In this document: positions 63,601 to 64,000 of the stretch, piece after piece | Layout: the number at the start of each line of letters is the position of its first letter | Numbering within the stretch: the first letter of the stretch is position 1 | From: Dirofilaria immitis | Taxonomy: Eukaryota; Nematoda; Chromadorea; Rhabditida; Onchocercidae | Length of the DNA stretch: 64,000 nucleotides | NCBI GenBank assembly: GCA_024305405.1 | Contig: JAKNDB010000068.1 | Span: 10,339,501 to 10,403,500, forward strand | Direction of reading: 5' to 3' | Notes under the pieces: model-generated | The model's input: the letters and a program-made list of their open reading frames with translations, nothing else | What the model was told of the DNA's origin: nothing | The model's database searches: none | Program-made: the position numbers and the translations under genes

Positions 63601-64000
63601 TTATTCTTGTGCGGAAAATTTCTTCTTTCTAATATCTGTAACACAAGTTTCATGCAAATTTTTGCAAATGTACAGTAATCTCGAAAAATAATATTGAAAA
63701 ATTGTTAGCTTCTAATCTAACAAAAAATCCTAAAAACATTTTTGGCAATAATAATTTAGTACTTGATATATTTTCTATAATAACTTAGTTGATTTGTTTC
63801 CATAATCATTACTATTAATGAAAGCCAAGGAACAACGATCATTGCATCAAGACCCTTACATCCTCGTTTTATATATGATTTAGAACGAATGATTTATTTT
63901 AATCAAGCCAAAGAAAAGTATAAAGCGCACCTGCATTTTTATAATACAAAAAAAAAAAAAACTATTGCCGACGTAAACAAGAAAGAGGAAGTGTTACAAT
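60633..64000. other. No supported gene
   Basis: AT-rich, with a short CT-rich run at about 61036-61083. Small frames at 61174-61389 (plus) and 62121-62303 (plus) have no recognisable features. No RNA gene or repeat family is identified. Confidence 0.45.

Overview
The window is AT-rich eukaryotic DNA carrying three multi-exon protein genes. Introns are GT-AG, and many end in TTTTCAG- or TTTTTAG-type acceptors. The gene set (a LIT-1/Nemo-like kinase, a UBE3A-type HECT ligase with an AZUL zinc finger, and a NAS-type astacin with a C-terminal ShKT module) points to a nematode. The base composition and intron sizes (roughly 50 to 1400 bases) would suit a spirurid or filarial species, but that finer placement is inference. 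I see nothing bacterial or viral, no CRISPR array, no rRNA or tRNA, and no recognisable transposase.

Layout: 1-4773 has no gene I can support. Positions 4774-12173 (minus) hold the NLK/lit-1 orthologue in 13 exons. A stretch of about 27 kb (12174-39471) separates it from the divergently transcribed UBE3A orthologue at 39472-47185 (plus, 20 exons). That stretch holds simple repeats, a perfect palindrome, and three small GC-richer or coding-looking islands (about 18.1-18.6, 20.2-22.1 and 30.3-30.4 kb). The islands could be unassigned exons or promoters. The astacin gene (minus, 48922-53097, nine exons) is convergent with UBE3A. Positions 53098-64000 look intergenic apart from one unexplained open frame near 60.2-60.6 kb.

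Gene functions by homology: LIT-1/NLK is a proline-directed MAPK-like kinase acting on the TCF/beta-catenin Wnt branch. The UBE3A homologue should be a ubiquitin ligase recruited to the proteasome through its AZUL finger. The astacin is a secreted zinc endopeptidase made as a zymogen. Nothing suggests the three act together.

A technical theme affects the annotation. Three otherwise clean, conserved exons (two in lit-1, one in UBE3A) each need one extra base to stay in frame and to match the phase of the next exon. Two of these gaps fall in short homopolymer runs. This looks more like consensus indel error than pseudogenisation, because all other exons, splice sites and catalytic residues are intact. 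I did not find a clearly novel system. The best leads are the AZUL-containing UBE3A in a nematode, an in-frame 18-base candidate microexon, the orphan GC islands and the 34-bp perfect palindrome.
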